Of a DNA stretch of 39,701 nt, positions 1 to 9,364 are shown one piece after another. Each line of letters begins with the position of its first letter. Position 1 is the first letter of the stretch. This DNA is from Pinguiococcus pyrenoidosus. Taxonomy: Eukaryota > Sar > Pinguiophyceae > Pinguiochrysidales > Pinguiochrysidaceae. The notes under the pieces were generated by a model, which was not told the origin of the DNA, made no database searches, and saw only the letters and a program-made list of their open reading frames with translations. The stretch lies in the NCBI GenBank assembly GCA_019677205.1, contig JAAMXY010000299.1, positions 9,540 through 49,240 of the forward strand. Reading direction: 5' to 3'. A program made the translations under genes and the position numbers.

Positions 1-1
1 G

Positions 2-2419
2 GTGGATGCGGACGCGGCCGCTGGCGTCGCTGCCGAGAAGCCGAAGGAGGACGAGGCGCCGCGCCTGCCGCAGCTCGTGGAGCTCTGCGCACCCGATGGA
101 GTGGCCCTGGAGTACTTCCTGACGTGCATGGAGGATGCCCGGGACCAGGTGCGCAGCGGAGGTCTCGACGGCCTGGTGCACTGGTCGACGGGCCTGCCGC
201 CGCCGCCCGTGCTGCGACCGCACGAGCCGTTCATCCCGGAGAAGCGAAAGCAGCAGAACCAGGAGTACGCCCGCAAGCAGAAGGTGTCAAGGTCCCTGGT
301 GCTGAAGGCGCTGACCCACGCCAACCTTCTCCGAGCTCTGTTCAGAGCGCTGATCGAGCCTTCCTCGCTGCAGCGGCAGAAGGCAAGCGCGACGGTGAGC
401 AGGCTCTTTGGCGCCGTCGAGGAGCACGAGCGAGAGAGCATTCTGATGGAGCACCTGCCGGACAGAACGCCCGACAACGAGAACTCCAACCCTGAGATTA
501 TCGAGTTGGATGCCACGCTGGACGACAATGCGGACATCAAGGTGCGCGTCGCGCTCATGGCGGCTCTCTTCCTCGCCGGCGGCGGGGAGACGGGCGCCTG
601 GGCGATGGCGCGCAGCAATGGGATGCAGGACGCGCTGCTGCTCCTGAGCATTCCCAGCAGCGACGAGGGAGTGGGACAGTCCGTCGCTGCCGCGTTGCTG
701 AACGCGGCGTCTGGCCACGAGACCGGACGAGGCCTGCTGGGGCCTGCGATCTCCTCCGGCGCTCTCAACAGGCTGCTGCAGGACGAGAGGTCCACGCCCA
801 CGGCTCGCGCCTGCGCGGCGGCTTGCTTGGCGAAGATTGGGATCGCAGCGAAAGCTCTAGACAGCAGCAACGACGATACCGGGAGGCTCCTGGCGACGGC
901 GACGGAGCTGCTGAAGGTGGCCGATCCCGAAGCCCACGGCGAGGCGGCCACGGAGGCCCGGCTCCTCGAGGCGCGGATGGCCGCGGACCGCGCCGTGGAG
1001 GTCCTGAGCTATCTCTGCACCAAGACGGCGGTGAAGGAGGAGCTGACGTCGGGAAGCGGACGCTGCGTCGCGGCTCTCGAGCGCCTGGGACGCCTGGAGA
1101 GCATGATGACGGCGGGCGACGGCTTGGCGTATGGCTTGGCGCACATCTACATGAACATGTCCGTCACGGTGGACGAGCTCCATCGCGAGGCGCTTGCCGA
1201 GAAGGAGATGACGCCGGAGCAGTACGAGCAGCTCAAGAAGCTGCAGGAGACCCACGGGCAGAAGCTCGAGGACGGGCTCGCCACCGACTCGGTCGATCAG
1301 GTTGGTCGGCGAGTGCAGCGGATGGTCGACACGGGCGCGATCCAGACGCTGCTGAAGGTGATCTCGGTCAGCAGCGCCACCTCGGAGGGCTCGCAGACGC
1401 AGGGGAAGCAGAAATCGAAGCTGGCCGGGTCCTGCCTCTCGCTGCGCACGGCCGCCAGGGCTTTTGCGAACATGGCCTGCATCCAGGCGGCGCGCGGAAG
1501 GCTGCTGGCGGCGGGGGTGCTCCCCAGGATGAGCACGCTGGCGACGTTCCCGACTCCCGACGGACTCACCACCAAGGAAGAGAAGGACCTGAACTTTGCG
1601 AAGGCGCATGCCGCGCACTGCATCGCCAAGCTGCTGGTCACGACGAATCCAGCAGGCATCAGCGAGAACACGCGCCTGGGCACCATCCCGGGCTTGATCA
1701 ACACCGCAAGATTCGTGGACGCCACGAATCTGATGCAGTTCGAGATCCTCCTCGCGCTGACGAACCTGGCCTCCGTGGGCGAGACCGAGCAGAACACGAT
1801 CACCTCCAAGAAGCACAAGGGTCTGCAGGCGATCGGGTATCTCCAGACCTCCGACCATCGCCTCGTGCGCCGCGCCGCCACCGAGTGCCTCGCGAACCTG
1901 GCAGCCACCGAAAGCTTCCGCCAGCAGCTTCAAATCCCGGAGAGGATCAAGCTATGGATCGCCTTCGCGGAGGACTGGGATGACGGCGAGTTCGGGGAGG
2001 TGAAGAACGAAGACGACATCGAGGTCGGCCCGGACTACAAGACCGCGTGTGCGGCAGCGGGGGCACTGGCGATGGCCACCATCGAGAACCCCGAAGCCTG
2101 CGATCTGCACGTCAAGGAAGGCGCGGCTACGGCGATTCACTCGCTGCTGAGCTCGGGCAAGGTGGAGCTCATGCACCGTGCTGCGTACTGGGCGTTGAAC
2201 ATTGCCCGATTCGGCGGTGACGAGTCCAAGACTGCGCTCAGCGAGGCCAATCTGGAGTATTTGGGCATGCTCAAGACAATAGCCGGGATGAGCTCGTCCG
2301 TCGCCGAGTCTCTGGATGAAGATCAACGGCGCGTTGTGGACGTTATTCGGCAGCCCTCCTTCGAGCCCGCGATGAAGCTGATCGACGAGCTCGCGGTCGA
2401 GCTCGGAAAGGATAGGTAG
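2..2419 (+). CDS. UNC-45 family myosin chaperone, 5' partial
   Basis: An open frame enters from the left edge and ends at TAG 2417-2419, giving about 805 residues. The C-terminal half has the all-helical armadillo-like UCS pattern of UNC-45/She4: MQFEILLALTNLAS at about residue 578, RRAATECLANL at about 622, then KLWIAFAEDWDD and AAAGALAMAT. UNC-45 proteins fold and stabilise myosin motor heads in the cytosol; animal forms also carry an N-terminal TPR domain that docks Hsp90. No TPR repeat is visible here. With about 930 residues usual for the family, it would lie upstream of the window. The first in-window codon is GTG, so the true start is not shown. No intron is seen across 2.4 kb. The family call is secure; the client myosin is not known. 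Confidence 0.88.
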   Translation: MDADAAAGVAAEKPKEDEAPRLPQLVELCAPDGVALEYFLTCMEDARDQVRSGGLDGLVHWSTGLPPPPVLRPHEPFIPEKRKQQNQEYARKQKVSRSLVLKALTHANLLRALFRALIEPSSLQRQKASATVSRLFGAVEEHERESILMEHLPDRTPDNENSNPEIIELDATLDDNADIKVRVALMAALFLAGGGETGAWAMARSNGMQDALLLLSIPSSDEGVGQSVAAALLNAASGHETGRGLLGPAISSGALNRLLQDERSTPTARACAAACLAKIGIAAKALDSSNDDTGRLLATATELLKVADPEAHGEAATEARLLEARMAADRAVEVLSYLCTKTAVKEELTSGSGRCVAALERLGRLESMMTAGDGLAYGLAHIYMNMSVTVDELHREALAEKEMTPEQYEQLKKLQETHGQKLEDGLATDSVDQVGRRVQRMVDTGAIQTLLKVISVSSATSEGSQTQGKQKSKLAGSCLSLRTAARAFANMACIQAARGRLLAAGVLPRMSTLATFPTPDGLTTKEEKDLNFAKAHAAHCIAKLLVTTNPAGISENTRLGTIPGLINTARFVDATNLMQFEILLALTNLASVGETEQNTITSKKHKGLQAIGYLQTSDHRLVRRAATECLANLAATESFRQQLQIPERIKLWIAFAEDWDDGEFGEVKNEDDIEVGPDYKTACAAAGALAMATIENPEACDLHVKEGAATAIHSLLSSGKVELMHRAAYWALNIARFGGDESKTALSEANLEYLGMLKTIAGMSSSVAESLDEDQRRVVDVIRQPSFEPAMKLIDELAVELGKDR

Positions 2420-2780
2420 CCCTTAGCAACCAGCTTCGACGTCGTCTCATGAGCTTGCCAGTAGCTTCTCCTTCCGACGGGTTTCGCAACAAGCCCGACG
2501 CCACGACGCCACTACGCCTCGTAGCCACTTCGCTTCTTCTCACCAATCATCCAGTCTCTGACAGCCTCACCAAGCCATCAGTCAGGCACCACATGCCACG
2601 ACCGACACGCGACGAATCAACGAAGACGGCCGGGGAGTACCCATCGGTCGTTCGCAATCCCTACGCAAAAGAGTACCGATACCTACTGTACTCCACAAGC
2701 ACGTAACGGAACGAAAAGGCCTCTGCAAAGGCCTTTTGCCTCCTTGCAACTTGAAGGCCCCGGCCATCACCGAAGGCGCC
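2420..2780. other. Intergenic region with a perfect hairpin
   Basis: This 361-bp gap separates two plus-strand genes. I see no convincing coding exon. It holds the 3' flank of the UNC-45 gene, three GTAC-containing steps between 2638 and 2690, and the hairpin at 2714-2737 listed separately. Confidence 0.5.
2714..2737. repeat. Perfect inverted repeat, 9-bp arms
   Basis: AAAAGGCCT at 2714-2722 is the exact reverse complement of AGGCCTTTT at 2729-2737, with a 6-nt loop. It lies 44 bp before the ATG of the CFAP100-like gene, so it would sit in its 5' leader or core promoter. Function unknown. Confidence 0.6.
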
Positions 2781-4507
2781 ATGGCGACTTCACGAGCGCT
2801 TCAAGGCTCTCCCTCTCGAGAGAGGACGCGCCGGAGGCTGCCGTCCTTGCGGCTGAAGGCGCCGGTCCCCGAAGTCAAGAAGGAAAAGAAGGCTGCCAAG
2901 CCAGCCCCCAAGAAGGAAGAGGTGTTGACTCCCAAGAAGGTGCGATGGCGAGCCACAGTTTGAGGTGTTTCCCGAGCTTAGGTGCCTGCCTCAACATGCT
3001 GCAGATGCTGCGGGAGCAAGACTTCGAGAGACGAGTGCGTCTCTGCGGAGAGAACCAGAGTCTCCACAAGCTCGTCCAGGTGAGGCCCTCATCCCGAGGC
3101 TCGACGCGCTGTATCCGCCGTTGACTTGGGTTGGCCAGGCCAAGCGAGACCTGTTCTACATGCAGATGGAGATCAACGACAAGAGGGCGCTCATAGAGGC
3201 GATCCGGAAGAAGGCGGAAGAAGCGGAGGAGGAAATGGACAAGAAGGTGAGCGCGGATCCACGACCAACGCTTCTTGCTCTGGCCCGCCAAGCTTGGGTG
3301 GAAGAGCTCTGTACTTGAATGCGTTCGTACCGCCGCTGCTGATGGCCGCGTGGTGGACTTTTCCCCACACCAAAGTATCCAGCAACGGCTTGAGACCAAA
3401 CGGCAGCAGAAACGCAGAAGGCGCATGCCTCGACGATCTTGGGGGCAGGAAGCTGACTGGGAACCATCCTTTTCTGCCTTTGCCTCTCGCGGCCACGCCC
3501 TGCAGGAAGCTACGGCGGCCCAGGAGAAGCGCAACTTCGAGAGCTACGTGCGGCAAGTGGAAGGCCGCGCGAGGAAGGCGCAGGCGGATGCGGACAAAGC
3601 GCAGCGGCGGACTGAGCGGCTGACGCAGCGGGTCCACACCCAGCAGATTCGCGTGTCCAACCTGCGCACGGAGGTGGAAAAGCTGGAAGCCGTGGTCGAG
3701 CAGTACGAGTCGTACCAGACGTTCCTCGAAGAGGAGGGCATCGACGTCGAGAAGGACGCCAACAATTTCATTCTCCTGGCGAAAGCCGCCGACCTGCAAG
3801 ACCGGAACCTCACGCTCATGGAGATGATGGTCGAGAAGGAGCAGCAGATCGAGCGCTTCAAGCAGAGGGTCGACGCCGAGAAGGCGACCTTGGCGCAGCG
3901 GGAGGATTTCCTCAACAAGGTCAAGACGGGACTGCTCAAGTCTCTGAGGGAGGAGAAGTCCTTCGCCGCGCTCGTGACGGAAGGGAAGCGCCAGACGGAT
4001 GCCAAGCTGAGAGAGACGACGAGATTCGAACGCGCGCGAGAACTGCACGAATGGCTTGGTTCCGCGCTGCAGCGGCTCTACAAGGGAGAAATCCGCGGGG
4101 AGCTCGAGGCCAGCAGCAGACCGCTGCTTCTCATGGGCATGGTGGAGGACTTCTTCGAGGCGAAGCTCGCGGTGCTGCACAGCCTCCCGGACCAGCTACG
4201 CAACCAGATCGAGCGGAGAATACGCCGCGAGAAGCAGTCGAAAGAGGCTCAAGAGAGGAGGGATCGGCTCATGATGACGCGGCCGCGGAGGCGAAGGCAG
4301 TCTGACTCCACCGACAATGAGAGAGCCAATCCGGGGACGAGGCGTCCCACGCGGAAGCTCATGCAGCGGCACCGCTTCCGCGAGGCGTCGCACACGCTGA
4401 GTCTGATGTCGTCGCAGAATCACAGGTCGCAGGAGAAAGGCGATCACGCGACGCGTGAGGAACAGCGGTACCTCACGGATGCCGGTGACAAAGACGCGTG
4501 GCGATAG
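2781..4507 (+). CDS. CFAP100 (CCDC37)-like ciliary coiled-coil protein, DUF4200
   Basis: Four exons give about 447 residues: 2781-2939, 3005-3079, 3139-3246 and 3506-4507. Introns are 65, 59 and 259 nt, all GT-AG and all phase 0. Exon 3 reads AKRDLFYMQMEINDKR and exon 4 continues with RNFESYVRQVEGRARKAQ and, further on, VEQYESYQTFLEEE. This order of segments matches the DUF4200 coiled coil of CFAP100/MIA1, which acts in the cilium near the inner dynein arm f/I1 machinery. The N-terminus is Lys/Pro-rich and low-complexity; the C-terminus is Arg-rich. ATG 2781 is the first in-frame ATG, but an upstream exon cannot be excluded. Other DUF4200 proteins (CCDC38, CCDC42, CFAP73) are the main alternatives. 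It implies a flagellated life stage. Confidence 0.75.
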
Positions 4508-4701
4508 CCGAGCAGCCTTGCCAAGGAAGCTGTGCGGCATCCACAAGGAGAAGCTGCCAAGAACCTTGCGGCCTCAGAGCTCCTTCCAGCAAAGCTGCGG
4601 CCAGAGCGTTGCAAACTATTTTCCGTCTTCTTCCTCTTTTTCCTGCTCCTTTCCGTCAATTTGCCGAAACTAGAACTGCCAGACTAGTCTTCGCAGCCGC
4701 T

Positions 4702-7700
4702 CTACCCCAGAAGGCTGCCAACGACATCATAAACTTCTTCCACGGGGCAAAAGTCCCCCTGCAAGGGCGTCCTCGCCTTGAAAGCAAATGGATCTTTGAT
4801 GTCCAGGAACGGGCCCCCTTCATAGGCGTTGAGGCTCGCGGAGCTGCCAAGCTCCTCGTGCTTCTTCTTCCACTCCGCCAGCTGATCTTCGTATCCCTCC
4901 TCGCCGGCGAGCTTGAAGTTGCTGGACGCGACCTGCAGGACAACATTGACTCGGGCCCGATTCGGGAGGAACTGCGTACGCAGCATGTCCAGCATGTCAT
5001 CCTTGGTGATGCTCTCCATGAGCCGCGCAGCCTTGAACTTGTATTCAAACATGCAGACGCCCGTTTCCATTTTCCCCCACATCTGACGGCTTTGCTTGTT
5101 CAAGCTGGTGGCCTTCTTCGTCGTGTCCTCGATGGTGCCTGCCTTCGTGGACTCGAAGACGGTGTCGTCCATTGCTTCCAGCTCTTCCTTGAACTTGTCC
5201 AGGAAGCTGAAGATCCGGGCCTGCAGGTACTCGGGCGGGGCGGAGTTTGACTGGACGATGATGCTAAGGAAGATCGATTTGTGCAGCAGCTTGGTGTCCG
5301 TCGTGTGCACGATGTATCCGAGCTGCTCTTCGGACCGAAGCTGGTTGAAGGCAGGCTCGCGCATGAGGTTGGTCATCAGCTTCGCCTTCGCCCAGGTCTC
5401 GATCGTGTACTCGCCGAGATAGGTCTCGACGAAGCAGCAACTGTTCGGCTCCTCTGGGTTCGGATGACGAACGCCGAGACGATAGGAAAGCCCGTTCTCC
5501 GTGCGGAACTCCGACGAAGACGCGAGCAGGTCCACGACGCGCCCCTCCGGAGCCGAGGCGACAGCACCGGCATCCACCTTCGCCTCGAGGGACGGGAACA
5601 GCCGATCCTTGAGCACTCCGTAGACCTCCTTCACCTTCGGAATGTCGAAGTTACCGTGCACGAGCAGGAGGGCGCGCATCCCGCGCATCATGATGTTACG
5701 GAAGTGCCGCACGTCGGCGAGGGTGAGCTGTTCCGAGCATCTGAGCTTCTGCGCGTAGCTCCAGAAAGGAGTGACAAAGGCCACATTCCGGGCGTTGAAG
5801 CAGAACTGATACGGCTGATCGAAGTTCCGGTTCTTCAGGTCTCTCACGAGCGTCTCCTTGACGCGCTTGAACGTCTGCTGGACCTCTTTGCTGTCCTGCA
5901 GGACCTCGTCTGATGCGAAGTACTCCAGGATGGCTTGGAGCAATCGCGGCAGCTTCTGGCTGAAGCCAGACATCGAGATGGTGATCCCTCCCCGTCCCGT
6001 CGAGATGTCGTAGCCCAGATTGGCGCAGAGGGCCTGGTATCCGACCTCGTTCAGCGCCTCCTTGAGCATCTCCACGAAGAGCTCCGAGCTCATCTGCATG
6101 CTCGGGCTGCTCATGATCTCGTGCGTCTTGAGCTTCAGGGAAATGGCGCCCTTGGGGATCTTGAAGGTGTCGTCGTGCTTGTAGTAGACGTCGATGACGC
6201 CGTCGTCATGGATGTGGTTCGGGATGCATCCACTTTCGTGAATCGACGGTATCGGCGCGACTTCGGCCGGCGCCGCCACGAGGCCGAAGTCGTCGGTGAG
6301 GAACGGGTTTGGCTCGGGCAGGCGGAGGTCGGGAATCTCGGCGGGGCTCGACCATCGCGTCCGCAGCTCCGGATCCACGGGAGTCACCATGTACTTGCCG
6401 CCGTAGTAGGGAAGCTCATCAGAAAGCTCGAACTCGAACTCCGGTGCGCTGATCAGCACGATGAATTTCTCTGGGCGGAAGCATTCCGCCAGCTTCTCGA
6501 GGAGCTCGGGCTTAAAGTCCGTGACGATGTGATCGCACTTGAGCACCTCCGGCATGGGCACCTTGTAGCCCTTCATGGTGAGGCTCATGACGTAGTTGAT
6601 GGGCTCGGACTTTTGCAGGAACTCGAATTCCGCCATCTTCAGCTTCTTGAGCTCTTCATGGATCCACTGCTGCGGCCCTGCCTTGCGAAGCATCTCTGCG
6701 TAGGAGAAGATTGCCTCGATGACGTCCTTCCGGTTTGCCATGCCCTCGGGCGTGCACTCCACCTCGCAGACGAAGACGGAGTACGCCTTGTGGTTTTGGT
6801 ACTGGCCCGCGGAGATTCCGTTCGCCCAGCCCTTCTTCTTGAGGTAGCTCAGGAGCGAGCCGGCGCCCTCGTGCCCGAAAAGATGCGAGAAGTAGCTCAG
6901 CGGCTTGGAGTACACCTCTCCGTAGACGGAGGGGAGCGCCCAGAGGGCCTGGACTTTGCGGTCCTCCATCACGGGGATCTGATACAGGATCTTCGGCAAC
7001 ATCTCATCAAGGAAGGCATCCACCGCGATCTCATCTTCCGTGGAGACGGCGTCACGGTTCTCGATGTCGCTGAAGAGCTCCTCGGCGCTGCTCTGCAGGA
7101 CGTCCAGGGGTTCCTTCCCGTAGACCACCAGGCGCATGAGGTTGGCGCTGTAGTGCCTCCGGTGGAAATCCAGCAGAATCTCCCGAATGTCCATGCCGGC
7201 CTCCCTGGGCTCGTCCCGGAGCGTGTGCGCGTTGCCCGTGCTGAAGCGGCTCATCGGATGCGCCGGGTTGACGGCCATGCGCAGGAGCTCCATCTCGCGC
7301 CACACGTCCGCCTGCATGTTCTTGCTGTGCTCGTTGTCCACCGCCTGGATCTCCTTGTCCGTGGAGTCCTTGTCGAACATGGGCGCCACGAAGAAGCGGC
7401 TGAAGCGCTCCAAGGCGCCGCGCAGACTGTCCGGACTCACGTCGAAGAAGTAGTTGGTGAACACATCCATCGTGAACGCGTTGCTCATGCCGCCGTGCGC
7501 GTTCAGGAACGCAGAGTACTCGTTCACGTCCGGAAACAGGTCCGTTCCCATAAAGCACATGTGCTCGCAGAAGTGCGCGAGACCTCTCACGTCTCCGTCG
7601 CTCCAACTGCCCGTGTTTACACACATGGACGCCGCCGCTTTGTCCGCCGCTGGGTCGGACACCAGCAGCGCAAAGAGCCCATTCTTCGTCAGCTGCACCG

Positions 7701-7758
7701 CGCGATACTCGCGGTCGTCGTTGGGAGACTTCTCGACCTCCGCGAGGATGGAAGACAT
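4702..7758 (-). CDS. Insulysin-type M16A zinc metalloprotease (insulin-degrading enzyme-like)
   Basis: A single 1,018-residue exon, almost exactly the 1,019 residues of human IDE. The inverted zinc motif HFCEH is at residues 62-66 (ligands H62 and H66, catalytic base E65). The third ligand is E143 in AVDNEHSKN, 77 residues on, the spacing seen in IDE. The signature GGMSNAFT follows the active site, and the C-terminal half keeps the catalytically inactive M16 repeats that close the chamber. There is no signal peptide, so a cytosolic peptide-degrading role is likely. The ATG at 7758 is the natural start. It lies tail-to-tail with the CFAP100-like gene, 194 bp between stops. No introns, although most neighbours are split. 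The call is secure; substrates are not predictable. Confidence 0.93.
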   Translation of the reverse strand: MSSILAEVEKSPNDDREYRAVQLTKNGLFALLVSDPAADKAAASMCVNTGSWSDGDVRGLAHFCEHMCFMGTDLFPDVNEYSAFLNAHGGMSNAFTMDVFTNYFFDVSPDSLRGALERFSRFFVAPMFDKDSTDKEIQAVDNEHSKNMQADVWREMELLRMAVNPAHPMSRFSTGNAHTLRDEPREAGMDIREILLDFHRRHYSANLMRLVVYGKEPLDVLQSSAEELFSDIENRDAVSTEDEIAVDAFLDEMLPKILYQIPVMEDRKVQALWALPSVYGEVYSKPLSYFSHLFGHEGAGSLLSYLKKKGWANGISAGQYQNHKAYSVFVCEVECTPEGMANRKDVIEAIFSYAEMLRKAGPQQWIHEELKKLKMAEFEFLQKSEPINYVMSLTMKGYKVPMPEVLKCDHIVTDFKPELLEKLAECFRPEKFIVLISAPEFEFELSDELPYYGGKYMVTPVDPELRTRWSSPAEIPDLRLPEPNPFLTDDFGLVAAPAEVAPIPSIHESGCIPNHIHDDGVIDVYYKHDDTFKIPKGAISLKLKTHEIMSSPSMQMSSELFVEMLKEALNEVGYQALCANLGYDISTGRGGITISMSGFSQKLPRLLQAILEYFASDEVLQDSKEVQQTFKRVKETLVRDLKNRNFDQPYQFCFNARNVAFVTPFWSYAQKLRCSEQLTLADVRHFRNIMMRGMRALLLVHGNFDIPKVKEVYGVLKDRLFPSLEAKVDAGAVASAPEGRVVDLLASSSEFRTENGLSYRLGVRHPNPEEPNSCCFVETYLGEYTIETWAKAKLMTNLMREPAFNQLRSEEQLGYIVHTTDTKLLHKSIFLSIIVQSNSAPPEYLQARIFSFLDKFKEELEAMDDTVFESTKAGTIEDTTKKATSLNKQSRQMWGKMETGVCMFEYKFKAARLMESITKDDMLDMLRTQFLPNRARVNVVLQVASSNFKLAGEEGYEDQLAEWKKKHEELGSSASLNAYEGGPFLDIKDPFAFKARTPLQGDFCPVEEVYDVVGSLLG

Positions 7759-8057
7759 GCTTAGTACGCGCGCAAGCCGCGGCGCTCACTTGAACGCGGC
7801 CTCGAAAAGGGGGCACGGCACGGCTTTCTCTTCTTTCGATATCTTCTCCGGCCAGATGCGGACAGAGGCGTTAAGTTCGCGTGCTTTGGGTTTGGCGAGG
7901 GCGGACAGATTCGAAGGAGCCAGCAAGCCAGCCAGCCAGCCAGCCAGAGCAGACTGTGCAGGATCGATAATCGGGATGGAGGGATCAGCTGAGCGCTGAG
8001 CGGCGTGAGGCTCGAGGCCTCGTCAAGAAGCCACGCGTGGAGAGAAAAAAAAGCCTG

Positions 8058-8974
8058 TTATGGAGGCAGAGCAGGAGGCTTGATCCACCACTTGTGGAAG
8101 ATCAGCACTCTCCAGAACAGCAGTCCCGTCAGGATGAGCAACGGCACATCCAGGGGAGCTGGGAAGGCGCCGTTCCTCGGAGGCAGCTCGCGGCCTTTCT
8201 TCGCTTTGCCGCCGGCGTCCAGGTCTTGCGCGGCGCAGGACTTCGCGAGCAAGGCGAGCGTCCCCAGCGCTAGCGGCACGCTGAGCCCGTAGTACACCAC
8301 TTTCTTCGTCTTGTCCACCGGATCCACGAGAACGCCGGAGAAGTACGCCGGATACGCCACGAAGCCGACGAGGCGCAAGATGGATCCTGCGAAGAAGATG
8401 CAACAACAGCTAAGAGCCTTCTTTTGCCACAGCGCCCACACAACCGGTAGATGCCAACGTACCACAGCAGAAGATGGCCAATGGCACAGCCGTGGCCAGT
8501 CTGCGAACGGCGTAGCAGAACGCCACCGCACTCAAGAAGTCCATTGAACTTCGCAAAGCGAAGCGCAGAAGTTCGCCGAGTTCAAGAAGGAGCATTGACG
8601 TCAGCAGCGAAGTTCTTCTCCCAAAAACCACATCTGCGGCAAGTCTGAGACGAACCTGTCGAGGATCTCTCCAACGCGACTCAGCAACGGATCCGGATTG
8701 ACTTGGCGTCGCGCCACCCAACCATCCAAGGCGTCCAGCAGAATCGCTCCGAAGATCCAAAGAGGGTTCTCCGTGCTAAAAAGGATGTGCAGGGAGCAAG
8801 CAACAGAACGTTTCAGCTGCCTGCTCTTCGCCTGAATCCATATCCCTCATCGTTCGATGTCACGGCGACCCCTCGTCCTTTCGATGCGGTCTTGGGAGGC
8901 GCTTACCGGACGAGCCGGTAGAGCGGCCCCAGGCACGACAGAGAAATCGCGTCCGCGAGAAGCTGGAAGATCAT
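8058..8974 (-). CDS. CDP-alcohol phosphatidyltransferase family protein (phosphatidylinositol synthase-like size)
   Basis: Reconstructed from four exons: 8974-8907, 8820-8656, 8548-8463 and 8386-8058. Introns are 86, 107 and 76 nt, GT-AG, with phases matching at every joint. The 648 coding nt give 215 residues. The full catalytic signature DxxDGxxAR...GxxxDxxxD appears only after splicing: D52, D55, G56, A59, R60, then G73, D77 and D81. D81 comes from exon 3. About five or six hydrophobic helices surround it. The family transfers a phosphatidyl group from CDP-diacylglycerol or a phosphoalcohol from CDP-choline/ethanolamine in ER or organelle membranes. Length fits phosphatidylinositol synthase (about 213-220), but the motif does not fix the alcohol substrate. 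No in-frame ATG lies between the preceding stop and ATG 8974. Confidence 0.8.
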
Positions 8975-9364
8975 CGCTGCGCGTCCACCAGCCTCCACCA
9001 GGTTACTGAGGGCCACGCGGAGGCGTCTAGCATGTTCGACGACTCATCGCTGCAGAGCATCGCCGCGTTCCGCCGCTTGAGACGCTTCGCACGTGAGGAA
9101 TGCCGCTCTTTGCCAGATCCGTAACCGTCATACACGATATGGACCAGTTGACTATCCAATCCCAAACTTTCTGAAGTTTCTCATTGTCGTTAACGAGCTG
9201 GGTTTCTCCCCCACGTTTCCGTCAAAGCTCCATAGAACTCGGCGGCGCCGCGCTTTGGTCCGCTGCACTTGGCCCTTTTGGACCCGCGCCCGCTCCTCGA
9301 CCCGCACGAGATTGAGCGCGATGACTTTGGTGGCGCGCGAGAGCTTCTGAAGCCGCGCGACGCC
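8975..9364. promoter_or_regulatory. Divergent intergenic region, CDP-alcohol transferase / kinesin
   Basis: This 390-bp gap lies between two start codons pointing away from each other, so it must hold both 5' leaders and promoters. I see no TATA box, repeat or further exon that I can support. Confidence 0.4.

Noticed and set aside
5935-7764. 609-codon open frame opposite the insulysin gene
   Set aside because: It lies entirely antisense to a secure M16 protease. GC-rich codons leave the opposite frame free of stops, and it shows no domain.
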